A program made the translations under genes and the position numbers. DNA of 64,000 nucleotides, from assembly GCA_963677475.2 (NCBI GenBank), contig CAXXQD010000015.1, positions 496,001-560,000 on the forward strand. The letters run 5' to 3'. The notes under the pieces are model-generated. The model saw only the letters and a program-made list of their open reading frames with translations. It was not told where the DNA came from and ran no database searches. The DNA comes from JABMQB01 sp963677475. GTDB lineage: Bacteria; Bacteroidota; Bacteroidia; Bacteroidales; Prolixibacteraceae. Positions 49,627-57,292 of the stretch are shown in pieces (position 1 is the first letter of the stretch; each line of letters starts with the position of its first letter).

Positions 49627-50398
49627 GTGCAATCTTCACAAATACCTCATCCATATTTTTGACTTTGTATTTGGCTTTTAAATTGTCGGGCGTGTCCAAT
49701 GCTTCAATTTTACCGGCATCCATTATTGATACCCGGTGGCAGTATTCAGCTTCATCCATATAGTGTGTGGTAACAAAAATGGTGATGCCCTCGTTTGCTG
49801 CTTCGTAAATCAGGTCCCAAAACTTTCTTCGGGTGATTGGGTCAACCCCGCCAGTTGGTTCATCGAGAAACACTATTTTCGGATCGTGTAAAATGGCAAT
49901 AGAGAATGCCAATTTTTGTTTCCAGCCCAGTGGCAAATCCGAAATTAGTTTGTTTTTAGCCGACTTCAGGTCTAGTTTACTCAATAAAGCTTTTTCCTTG
50001 CTTTTAATTTGCTTTTTGCTCAATCCGTAAATTCCGCCATAAAAGGTAATGTTTTCAGAAACGGTTAAATCTTCGTATAAAGAGAATTTCTGGCTCATGT
50101 ATCCGATATTCTTTTTTACTTTCTCGGTCTCTTTATAAATATCAAATCCGGCAACCTTTATAATGCCAGAGGTAGGAGAGGATAATCCGCATAAAATTCG
50201 GATTGCGGTAGTTTTTCCGGCGCCATTCGCTCCCAGAAAGCCAAATATTTCACCTTTATACACATCGAATGTCAAATGGTCGTTGGCATAAAAATTACCG
50301 TATTTTTTTACCAGGTTTTCTACTGTTATTATTTTTTCAAGCCCCCTTTCCCTTTCGGGTATTTCCCCCAATGGGGGAAAAGTATTATTATGTTCCAT
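49622..50398 (-). CDS. ABC exporter ATP-binding protein 2
   Basis: 258 residues. Walker A is GANGAGKTT, the Q-loop is YMSQKFSLYEDL, the signature region reads LPLGWKQKLAFSIAIL (a degenerate LSGGQ, as in YbhF-type second domains), Walker B is IVFLDEPTGGVD and the H-loop is VTTHYMDEAE. The first 19 residues (FPPLGEIPERERGLE) are encoded by a palindromic repeat, and no other in-frame start is available before the conserved part begins. Confidence 0.9.
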   Translation of the reverse strand: MEHNNTFPPLGEIPERERGLEKIITVENLVKKYGNFYANDHLTFDVYKGEIFGFLGANGAGKTTAIRILCGLSSPTSGIIKVAGFDIYKETEKVKKNIGYMSQKFSLYEDLTVSENITFYGGIYGLSKKQIKSKEKALLSKLDLKSAKNKLISDLPLGWKQKLAFSIAILHDPKIVFLDEPTGGVDPITRRKFWDLIYEAANEGITIFVTTHYMDEAEYCHRVSIMDAGKIEALDTPDNLKAKYKVKNMDEVFVKIAR

Positions 50399-50449
50399 GG
50401 TTTTATTTTTTCTTTAACTCCTCCCTTTTGGGGAGGTTGGGAGGGGCTT
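50339..50449. repeat. Paired palindromic repeat at the ATPase 1/ATPase 2 junction
   Basis: Two halves. The left, 50339-50381, has AAGCCCCCTTTCCC, TTTCGGG and TTCCCCCAATGGGGGAAAA. The right, 50412-50449, has CTCCTCCCTTTTGGGGAGG then TTGGGAGGGGCTT. The outer ends AAGCCCC/GGGGCTT are complementary. The start codon of ATPase 2 (50398) lies between the halves and the stop of ATPase 1 in the right half. Confidence 0.8.
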
Positions 50450-51418
50450 CTCGTTTTTCATAAGTCCCATAAATACATCTTCAATTCCTGGTTCTATTTG
50501 TTCGACCACGATGTTCTTATGTTTTTTTTCGTTTACGAATGCTTCCATTTCGGAAACTTCAACATCGTCATCTATGGCAGTATAATGAATAAACTGGCCA
50601 AAAGCATAGGCCGATTCTGTTTTATGGAATGCCCTTAAATCGTTTATCAATCGGTACATGTCCTCTGATTTTATCGCCAAGATTTTGCGTTCATAACGCC
50701 TCACCATCGATTTTGGTGAATCCACATCCAATATTTTTCCATCCTGGATGAGGGCGATCCTGTCGCATAAATCTGCCTCGTCCATATATGGGGTAGAAAC
50801 CAATATTGTGATGTCTTTTTCCTGCAGGTTTTTAAGCATTTCCCAAAATTCTTTTCTCGAAACGGCATCCACACCAGTGGTTGGTTCATCTAAAATCAAC
50901 ATATCGGGTTTGTGTATCAGGGCGCACGATAAGGCAAGTTTTTGTTTCATTCCACCCGATAATTGACCTGCCAATCGGTGCTTGAATGGTTCAATTTGCT
51001 TGTAAATATCTTTCACCAAATCGTAGTTTTCTTCGATGCTTGTATTAAATACTGTAGCAAAAAACTGAAGGTTTTCTTCCACGCTTAAATCCTGGTACAA
51101 CGAAAACCTACCTGGCATATACCCAACTGCTTTACGGATGCTCTTGTAGTTTTTAACCACATCCATTCCATTCATATTTATGAAACCTTTATCGGGCAAA
51201 AGTAAGGTGGTGATTATGCGCATTAAGGTGGTTTTTCCGGCACCATCGGGACCAATGAGCCCAAACAATTCATTTTTAGAAATGGAAAGGGAAATGTCGT
51301 TGAGCGCCTTTACGTCATTGTACGATTTTGATATGTTGTTAATCGTAAGCCCCCATTCCCTTTCGGGTATTTCCCCCAAAGGGGGAAAATCTATTTGTTT
51401 ATTTGGTTCGTTCATCAT
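50414..51418 (-). CDS. ABC exporter ATP-binding protein 1
   Basis: 334 residues. Walker A is GPDGAGKTT, the signature is QLSGGMKQKLALSCAL, Walker B LILDEPTTGVD, and the H-loop region STPYMDEADLCDR has PY where TH is usual, so the switch histidine is missing. The C-terminal 100 residues are a regulatory extension. The first residues FPPLGEIPEREWGL and the last KPLPTSPKGRS come from palindromic repeats, one at each end of the gene. Confidence 0.9.
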   Translation of the reverse strand: MMNEPNKQIDFPPLGEIPEREWGLTINNISKSYNDVKALNDISLSISKNELFGLIGPDGAGKTTLMRIITTLLLPDKGFINMNGMDVVKNYKSIRKAVGYMPGRFSLYQDLSVEENLQFFATVFNTSIEENYDLVKDIYKQIEPFKHRLAGQLSGGMKQKLALSCALIHKPDMLILDEPTTGVDAVSRKEFWEMLKNLQEKDITILVSTPYMDEADLCDRIALIQDGKILDVDSPKSMVRRYERKILAIKSEDMYRLINDLRAFHKTESAYAFGQFIHYTAIDDDVEVSEMEAFVNEKKHKNIVVEQIEPGIEDVFMGLMKNEKPLPTSPKGRS

Positions 51419-51465
51419 AGAATCTATTAAGTGTTCCTCCCTTATGGGGAGGTTAGGTGGGGCTT
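51347..51465. repeat. Paired palindromic repeat at the adaptor/ATPase 1 junction
   Basis: Left half 51347-51389 (AAGCCCCCATTCCC, TTTCGGG, TTCCCCCAAAGGGGGAAAA) and right half 51434-51465 (CCTCCCTTATGGGGAGG, TTAGGTGGGGCTT). The arrangement is the same as at 50339, again with an ATPase start codon (51418) between the halves. Confidence 0.8.
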
Positions 51466-51466
51466 T

Positions 51467-52345
51467 TTATAATTTTATTTCCCCGGGCATACCTATTTTT
51501 AACCTGCCATCGTTTTTTACCTTCACTTTTACGGCATAAACCAGTTTTACCCGCTCTTCTTTTGTTTGGATAATTTTAGGCGTGAATTCTGCTTCTGAAG
51601 AAATCCAGGAAACATTCCCTTTAAGGGTTTGGTTGGAGTCTTTATCGGCATCAATAATAACATCTACCTCTTGCCCAATTTTTACAGATGGAAGCATCGC
51701 CCCACTGATGTATACTTTCAGGGTAAGTTCGCTTAGGTCAACAACTTTGAAAATCGCTTTCCCCGGCATAATCAATTCACCCTCTTCGGCATAAGTGTTT
51801 AAAACAGTTCCACTTATAGGGCTACTAATAAATGACTTTTGAAGTTGTTCCCTGGCAATATCCATTTGAGTTGAGAGAACATCCAATTCTTTGTTAACCA
51901 AAGTATATTGTGTTTTGGCACTTTCAATTTGCTTCTCAATTACACTGATTTGCCCGTTAATATTGTCCAGTTTTTGTTGAGTTGAAGCGCCATCTGCAAT
52001 TAATAGTTCAATTCTATTTTTTTCAACTTCCAATACCTTTTTTTGTTCTTCAAATATTGAAACCTGCGAAAGAATGTTTGTTTTTTTAGCCTTGACTGAT
52101 TCGGTTTTTGCCTTGATTTGGGCAACTGATAAAACAGCCTGGGTCGTATCAATAACAACGCAGGTTTCCCCTTTTTTAATTGTTTGCCCTTCCTCAAGTT
52201 GAAGTTCAAGTATTTTTCCGGCAATTTCAGCCGACACGATAGTCGATTCAGATTCAAAATTGCCAAAGGCATCTGATTGGTTTTCTGTGTTTTTACAGGA
52301 AATAAAAACAAGTGTTACGAGTGCGATTGATAGTAAATATTTCAT
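51467..52345 (-). CDS. HlyD-family periplasmic adaptor
   Basis: 292 residues with a lipobox (FISC, Cys17). A biotinyl-lipoyl half (ILELQLEEGQTIKKGETCVVID), a long coiled coil (about 85-180), the second lipoyl half (ISSPISGTVLNTYAEEGELIMPGKAIFKVVD) and a beta-barrel follow, ending in VKVKNDGRLKIGMPGEIKL. It links the inner-membrane ABC unit to the TolC-like channel. It is the YbhG-type partner of the ATPases. Confidence 0.88.
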   Translation of the reverse strand: MKYLLSIALVTLVFISCKNTENQSDAFGNFESESTIVSAEIAGKILELQLEEGQTIKKGETCVVIDTTQAVLSVAQIKAKTESVKAKKTNILSQVSIFEEQKKVLEVEKNRIELLIADGASTQQKLDNINGQISVIEKQIESAKTQYTLVNKELDVLSTQMDIAREQLQKSFISSPISGTVLNTYAEEGELIMPGKAIFKVVDLSELTLKVYISGAMLPSVKIGQEVDVIIDADKDSNQTLKGNVSWISSEAEFTPKIIQTKEERVKLVYAVKVKVKNDGRLKIGMPGEIKL

Positions 52346-52436
52346 CTGTTTAAATTTTTTAATTCAGGAACTCACATAATTTTTAATCATCCTTTTGTGT
52401 GAATTTGGCAGGATGAAAATTCATGTTCGTTTCATT

Positions 52437-53687
52437 TTAAAGTCCTTTTAGTATTTGATAATTTGTTTTTGCTTCCACCAACTGAATTTTATGTGTTTCT
52501 AGTTTTATTTTGGCGATGGTTTCGGCTTGCATATCCTGTAAATAGTCTGTTGAGGTAATATTCCCATTTGCAAGTTTCGATGCAGAGCTGGTAGTTATTT
52601 TTTCCCTAAGTTTCAGGATTTGCTGGTCGGAGAGAATCAAAGCCTTGATTTTTTTTATGGCTAATTCCTGTTGTTCCAAAAGAATGGACAGGTTTTGAAG
52701 AAAAACCTCTTCTTGTGTTTGTATAAATTCTTTTTGAAGTTCGAGCAATTGCTTGTCCCTTTTGCTTTTTTTCCAGTCGGAAACTTTCCAATTGAGGCCA
52801 ACTCCGACCAGATAATAAGGATCGAAATCATCGCTTAACATGTTTAAGCCTGGTTTGCCGTACCCGGCTTGTCCAAATCCAAATACCTTTGGTTTTCTGA
52901 TTTTATCCAGCAGTCCCGATTGTACATCAAGCAGTTCCGATTGACTGTTGAACAAGCCAAGTTCCGGGCGGTTTAAGTCGTTGTTTAATGCTAATTCGGT
53001 ATTCGTAAGTTCAAAATTTTCGGCTGAATTTATTTCTTTTCCCGTAAGGATGGAAAGCACTTTTAACGAAGCCTCTATACCAGTTTCCATTTCCGTAATA
53101 TTCTGTTTTAGCCCAATTATTTCGGCGGTAATTATATCCAGGTTATAGGGCTCCAGTATTCCGTTTTTAATGCCCGATTCGATGACCTTTGCCTTTTCAT
53201 TAAGAGTAGCAACCTGTGTCTCGATTACTTGTTTATTGTTCTTTGTGAACAACACAGAAAACCAGAGTTTGCTTATTTTTTCGTTTAATTGATAAAGTTC
53301 TGTCTCAACCGAGTTTAAGTTTTTGCTTAAAACGGCATTTTCAAGCTCTTTTTGTGCAGCTGTTAGTCCTCCATCCCAAATCGTTTGTTTAAAGTCAAGA
53401 TATACTTTGTATTGGTTTTTTGAAACTTCAGGAATGTTTATGCCAGGAATGTTTATTGGTACATTTGTTACAGCAGATTGGTAACTTGCCTGTCCATTTA
53501 GGTTAATTCCGGGCAAATAGTTTGTATGGATGTTTTCGATGTTTAGTGTCGAAACTTTTTCCCAGATATCCATATTCTTTAATGACGGATAGTTTTGCCT
53601 TGCCCAGCTCTGACAATCTTTTAAAGTAATCGTTTCGGTGGCGTAAACCTGAAACGGAATAAGTAATATTAGAAGTAATTTCCTCAT
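52437..53687 (-). CDS. TolC-family outer-membrane efflux channel
   Basis: 416 residues with a signal peptide (about 1-16). Two OEP repeats: a helical pair at about 95-200 and again at 290-410, with the usual LDFKQTIWDGG and VGVGLNWKVSDWKKSKRD strand motifs. It completes a tripartite efflux system. The start overlaps the tetR stop by four bases. Confidence 0.86.
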   Translation of the reverse strand: MRKLLLILLIPFQVYATETITLKDCQSWARQNYPSLKNMDIWEKVSTLNIENIHTNYLPGINLNGQASYQSAVTNVPINIPGINIPEVSKNQYKVYLDFKQTIWDGGLTAAQKELENAVLSKNLNSVETELYQLNEKISKLWFSVLFTKNNKQVIETQVATLNEKAKVIESGIKNGILEPYNLDIITAEIIGLKQNITEMETGIEASLKVLSILTGKEINSAENFELTNTELALNNDLNRPELGLFNSQSELLDVQSGLLDKIRKPKVFGFGQAGYGKPGLNMLSDDFDPYYLVGVGLNWKVSDWKKSKRDKQLLELQKEFIQTQEEVFLQNLSILLEQQELAIKKIKALILSDQQILKLREKITTSSASKLANGNITSTDYLQDMQAETIAKIKLETHKIQLVEAKTNYQILKGL

Positions 53688-54298
53688 TTCAATAGTATTG
53701 AATTAAAAATGAATTCTTGCAAAGTACTTTTCCTGTTTTTTAGAAAAGCGGCAAAGGCTTTTTTATCGCCATCATAAAGTATTGCAGTGAGCAAAGGCTT
53801 GCCCGCAAATGGGAACACGCTCAAGGCAATCACATTAATAACCAATTCCCGGGGATCCATCTGCTTGAGGTTGCCTTTATCCATTTCGTTCTGGAGCATA
53901 CCTAAAATAACAGAAGGATCGACCCCCGCATTTCTTATAATATTGGCAAGGGCTTCAGGATCGCGGTTTATTTCTTTCAAAATAAAAGTTGGCAGGAATG
54001 GGTTTTTCGAAAGCAAATCGATATAGCTGTCAATAAATTTCGATAATTTCTCTTTAATAGAAATATTCGATAGCATTATTTTCGAAATCCTTGGAAATGC
54101 ACTGGCGAAAGCTTTTGCAAAGATGGCATCAAAAAGTTTTTGCTTTGTTCGAAAGTAATAATGCAAGAGCGCTTTGTTAATTCCCGCCGTGTCGGCTATT
54201 TCCTGCATCCTGGCCCCATCCATGCCTTTTTGAATGAATACTTCATTTGCAGCTTCCAAAATTTTTTGTTCGGTATTGTCTTTTTTTAGATCGTTCAT
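53684..54298 (-). CDS. TetR-family repressor of the efflux operon
   Basis: 204 residues. The N-terminal helix-turn-helix (about 10-55) reads QKILEAANEVFIQKGMDGARMQEIADTAGINKALLHYYFRTKQKLFDAIF. The C-terminal domain is a helical ligand pocket. It is first in the operon and its two probable operators lie just upstream (54320 and 54380), so it very likely represses itself and the exporter until a drug or bile-like ligand binds. Confidence 0.9.
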   Translation of the reverse strand: MNDLKKDNTEQKILEAANEVFIQKGMDGARMQEIADTAGINKALLHYYFRTKQKLFDAIFAKAFASAFPRISKIMLSNISIKEKLSKFIDSYIDLLSKNPFLPTFILKEINRDPEALANIIRNAGVDPSVILGMLQNEMDKGNLKQMDPRELVINVIALSVFPFAGKPLLTAILYDGDKKAFAAFLKNRKSTLQEFIFNSILLK

Positions 54299-54319
54299 TA
54301 TATAAATTTAACTAATTGA

Positions 54320-54397
54320 TTTAACCAACTGGTCAAAAATAGGCAAAAATTATATTTCACCAAAGATTTAACTAAACAATTTAACCATTTGGTGAAA
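54320..54397 (-). promoter_or_regulatory. Two TetR operators
   Basis: TTTAACCAACTGGTCAAA (54320-54337) and TTTAACCATTTGGTGAAA (54380-54397) share the form TTTAACCA-NN-TGGTNAAA, exactly 60 bp apart. A half-site, TTTCACCA, lies between them at 54355-54362. They sit 22 and 82 bp before the tetR start. Confidence 0.8.
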
Positions 54398-54484
54398 ATT
54401 ATAGATTATTTCTGCTTAGGCTTGATTTTTGCAACTCGAAAAAATATTTTCTTTATTTTTACCGGACTTTTAAAAATCAATATC

Positions 54485-55351
54485 ATGAAACCAGTTATTA
54501 TTATCCTTTTTATTATACTTAGTACCACAAATATTATTGCGCAGGAAACCTTTGAATCTTATGCCGACAAAGGGAATGCTGCCATCGAAAACAATAATCT
54601 TCAAGAAGCTCTTCAGCAATTTTCAAAAGCAATTGAAATAGGTTCCGACGATACAACAAAGATGAGATGGTGTGCGACCTTGGCAGGGGTTTGCGCCTAT
54701 GAATTAAAAGATAAAACAAATGCCCAAAAATTTTATACCATTGCCTTTGATTATCAATCTCAGGATGCTGATGTAATTGAGCGTTTGATCGAACTTGCAA
54801 ACGAATCAAAAGATAATGAACAACTTGAAAAAGTTTATTTAGAATGCAAACAGCGCTTTCCTGACCAACAATCAAGGTACGATTCAAAACTCCTGTATTT
54901 TTATTACAATTCAAAGGCCTACGAAAAGGCAAAAAACATGGCCGATGTAATTTTGGGTTATAAACCCCAAGATTCAAAAGTATTGTATATGAAAGCGATG
55001 GCTTTGGCAATGGGAGGGGATAACAAAGAAGCAAAAGGTGTTTTCGAGGAAGTTTTAAATGCAGAGCCAGAGAATATAAAGGCAATTACTCAGTTGGGTT
55101 TATTGCATTACCGTGAAGCAACAACGATTTATGATTCTTCGGTTAACAATTATAATAAGCTTAAAAACCCAGACAGGGTTGATTACAGTAATTACCGTAA
55201 GGAAAAGGTTAAATCGTGGGATTCATACAACATTGCTGTGAAATACCTGGAGCAAGCTTACAAAATATCTCCAAGCAAACAAGTTAAGCAGGCCCTGTTT
55301 AATGCCTATGAGCGATTGGAAAAAAAGGAGATGTCCGAAAAATATAAATAG
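54485..55351 (+). CDS. Secreted tetratricopeptide-repeat protein
   Basis: 288 residues from the ATG at 54485 (MKPVIIILFIILSTTN), which gives a clean signal peptide (1-18, ending IIAQ); the longer frame from 54389 runs through the operator region. At least five TPR units are visible (AAIENNNLQEALQQFSKAIEIG, LEKVYLECKQRFPD, AKNMADVILGYKP, AKGVFEEVLNAEPENIKAI, LEQAYKISPSKQVKQALFNAYERL). It is a periplasmic or outer-membrane scaffold, partner unknown. Confidence 0.82.
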   Translation: MKPVIIILFIILSTTNIIAQETFESYADKGNAAIENNNLQEALQQFSKAIEIGSDDTTKMRWCATLAGVCAYELKDKTNAQKFYTIAFDYQSQDADVIERLIELANESKDNEQLEKVYLECKQRFPDQQSRYDSKLLYFYYNSKAYEKAKNMADVILGYKPQDSKVLYMKAMALAMGGDNKEAKGVFEEVLNAEPENIKAITQLGLLHYREATTIYDSSVNNYNKLKNPDRVDYSNYRKEKVKSWDSYNIAVKYLEQAYKISPSKQVKQALFNAYERLEKKEMSEKYK

Positions 55352-55563
55352 GTATTCGTATTTATAAGATGCAATTGGTAATTATTTGAAGTTTGTCATA
55401 CGCATCTTTTTTGTACCTTTCAAGCAAAGTAAACTTATTGTTTGTAGTGGATATTGAAACTCTGTTATCCACATTTTGTAAAAAGCAGGAAAGGAGTTAT
55501 ATAAACAAAAATAAGACGTCGCAGAGGACTCGGCCCAATTGATAAACCAAAATAACCATTACA

Positions 55564-56127
55564 ATGAAAAAGATCATTATCATCATTTTTACATTCATAT
55601 TTTCATTTCAGTTTTCGAATGCCGGAGAACCAATTTGGGGTGTTGAAATTATTCTGGAAGCATCTGTCGAAAACGATTTGGTTTTTAGGGAAATTACCAA
55701 CCAGAAAGGACATTTTTCGTTTTCTAAAATACCGGAAGGCACCTATTATTTAAAAGTATTGATTGATGAAGAGAAGGAATTTTTATCTGAAATAAAAACA
55801 TCAAGAAAGCTTTACAAAAAATACCGAAATAGTGTTAAGGCAGCTTATAATGAGAAAAACAGCTCAATTATTTTTTCAAACGTTGCCGGATGCCATATCC
55901 TGAAAATATCCAGAATAAAAAATGGGAATGGAAATGGGATGGTCCCAACTTTTGGTTCCGAGTTTGTGGGCAGTAAAGAACTGGTTACAATCGCAGAAAT
56001 TTCCATTGTTGAAAATAAAGGTAGGGTGGATGGTAAAATTCAAAATTACCCTTTAAAGAAATACCTGAAAAAAGCAGGTGGAAAGAAATTTCCGTTTCCT
56101 GTAAAAAGGCAGCACACTGACAGCTAG
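55564..56127 (+). CDS. Secreted protein with a carboxypeptidase-regulatory-like domain
   Basis: 187 residues, signal peptide (about 1-20). GVEIILEASVENDLVFREITNQKGHFSFSKIPEGTYYLKVLID follows the pattern of the transthyretin-like/CarboxypepD_reg fold (VxVxLE...T..GxFSFxxIPxGxYYLKV). The rest is basic, with a K-rich C-terminus (KKYLKKAGGKKFPFPVKRQ). The only neighbour is the convergent coiled-coil gene 5 bp away. Function unknown. Confidence 0.6.
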   Translation: MKKIIIIIFTFIFSFQFSNAGEPIWGVEIILEASVENDLVFREITNQKGHFSFSKIPEGTYYLKVLIDEEKEFLSEIKTSRKLYKKYRNSVKAAYNEKNSSIIFSNVAGCHILKISRIKNGNGNGMVPTFGSEFVGSKELVTIAEISIVENKGRVDGKIQNYPLKKYLKKAGGKKFPFPVKRQHTDS

Positions 56128-56132
56128 TTTGG

Positions 56133-57128
56133 TTATTTTATATTTTCCTGTTTCACAATTAGTGCGTCAATTACAGCCTCCTGGGCATCAATAACTGCTT
56201 GTTGCTGTTCTTGTTCAGCTTCGTTGTTTAAAATCTCGGTATTCAGTTTTACTATTTTATTTTGGTTGTTCTTAATTTTCTTTTTATCCTTTTTTATTTG
56301 CCCCCTGGTTTTCTTGTATTCACTTTCATATTCTTTCTTTAGCCCGTTCATCGACTCATACTCAAGCGATTTTTTTGGTAATTTATACATCTTATCCTTA
56401 GTCTCCGAAATTTTCTTTTTGATTTTCCCAAGATTTTCGGTTTTAAATTCAATTTCATTTTGGTAATCTTCAATCCCACTTTCAAGTTTCGAAATGTTCT
56501 TATGGATATTTTTATTCTTGTTCTCCAGTCCTTTCAGTGTTGCCAGTTCCTTTTTCAGGATTTTTCTCTCATCACGGATATAATTGTCATAAACAGCCCG
56601 GTACGCTTCAATGCCAAACATTTTTGTATAAAGGCTTAATGAAGTAATAAGGTCATCATTATTTTCATCTTTGGCTATAAATAACGAGTCGGTATAACGA
56701 TAAAAATTTTGCACTTCAATACCGTTTTCTTTAATGTTGAATTTACCATAAATATCCATAGGAATTTGTGATACATGGTCATGCACAATATTCATCGCAA
56801 CAAACTCATCGTTTTCCTTGATTACTTTTAAGGAAGTAATGTCGCTTTGTTTTTTTTCTTTCGAAAATATATTTACAATACTGTTATAAGCATTTTCAAA
56901 AGTCCTGGCTCCTCCCTTTTTTAAAATTTCACATAATGGCCGGTCATTTAAGAATTTTTTCCATTCTTTTTCCACCAATTCCATACTCGCTTCAGGAATT
57001 AGAACTGTAAACGATGTTTGAACCCCCTGCGACATTTCAACCGGTTCAATAAGAACCTCAATTTTTTCCTGTGAATTGCACAATCCGATGAACAATACCC
57101 AAATGACTGCTGTGATAATAGGTTTCAT
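56133..57128 (-). CDS. Secreted coiled-coil protein of unknown function
   Basis: 331 residues with a signal peptide (about 1-19). A folded N-terminal half (about 25-180) has a stretch FVAMNIVHDHVSQIPMDIYGKF; the C-terminal half (about 190-331) is a long, highly charged coiled coil (KILKKELATLKGLENKNKN through EAEQEQQQAVIDAQEAVIDALIVKQ). It could be a periplasmic tether. The coiled coil makes homology hard to judge. No family. Confidence 0.65.
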   Translation of the reverse strand: MKPIITAVIWVLFIGLCNSQEKIEVLIEPVEMSQGVQTSFTVLIPEASMELVEKEWKKFLNDRPLCEILKKGGARTFENAYNSIVNIFSKEKKQSDITSLKVIKENDEFVAMNIVHDHVSQIPMDIYGKFNIKENGIEVQNFYRYTDSLFIAKDENNDDLITSLSLYTKMFGIEAYRAVYDNYIRDERKILKKELATLKGLENKNKNIHKNISKLESGIEDYQNEIEFKTENLGKIKKKISETKDKMYKLPKKSLEYESMNGLKKEYESEYKKTRGQIKKDKKKIKNNQNKIVKLNTEILNNEAEQEQQQAVIDAQEAVIDALIVKQENIK

Positions 57129-57292
57129 ACTTTAAACGTTAAATTAGATGCTTCTAAATTTAATCAATTAATTCTTTATTTTTTTATTATTAGGTACAAA
57201 TGGTTGTTTTTCTTTGCACCTAAGCTAAAATGTAATTATTTGTCTTTATATAACACATATTCAGTTGTAACTGTTGAATAAAAAAAGATATT

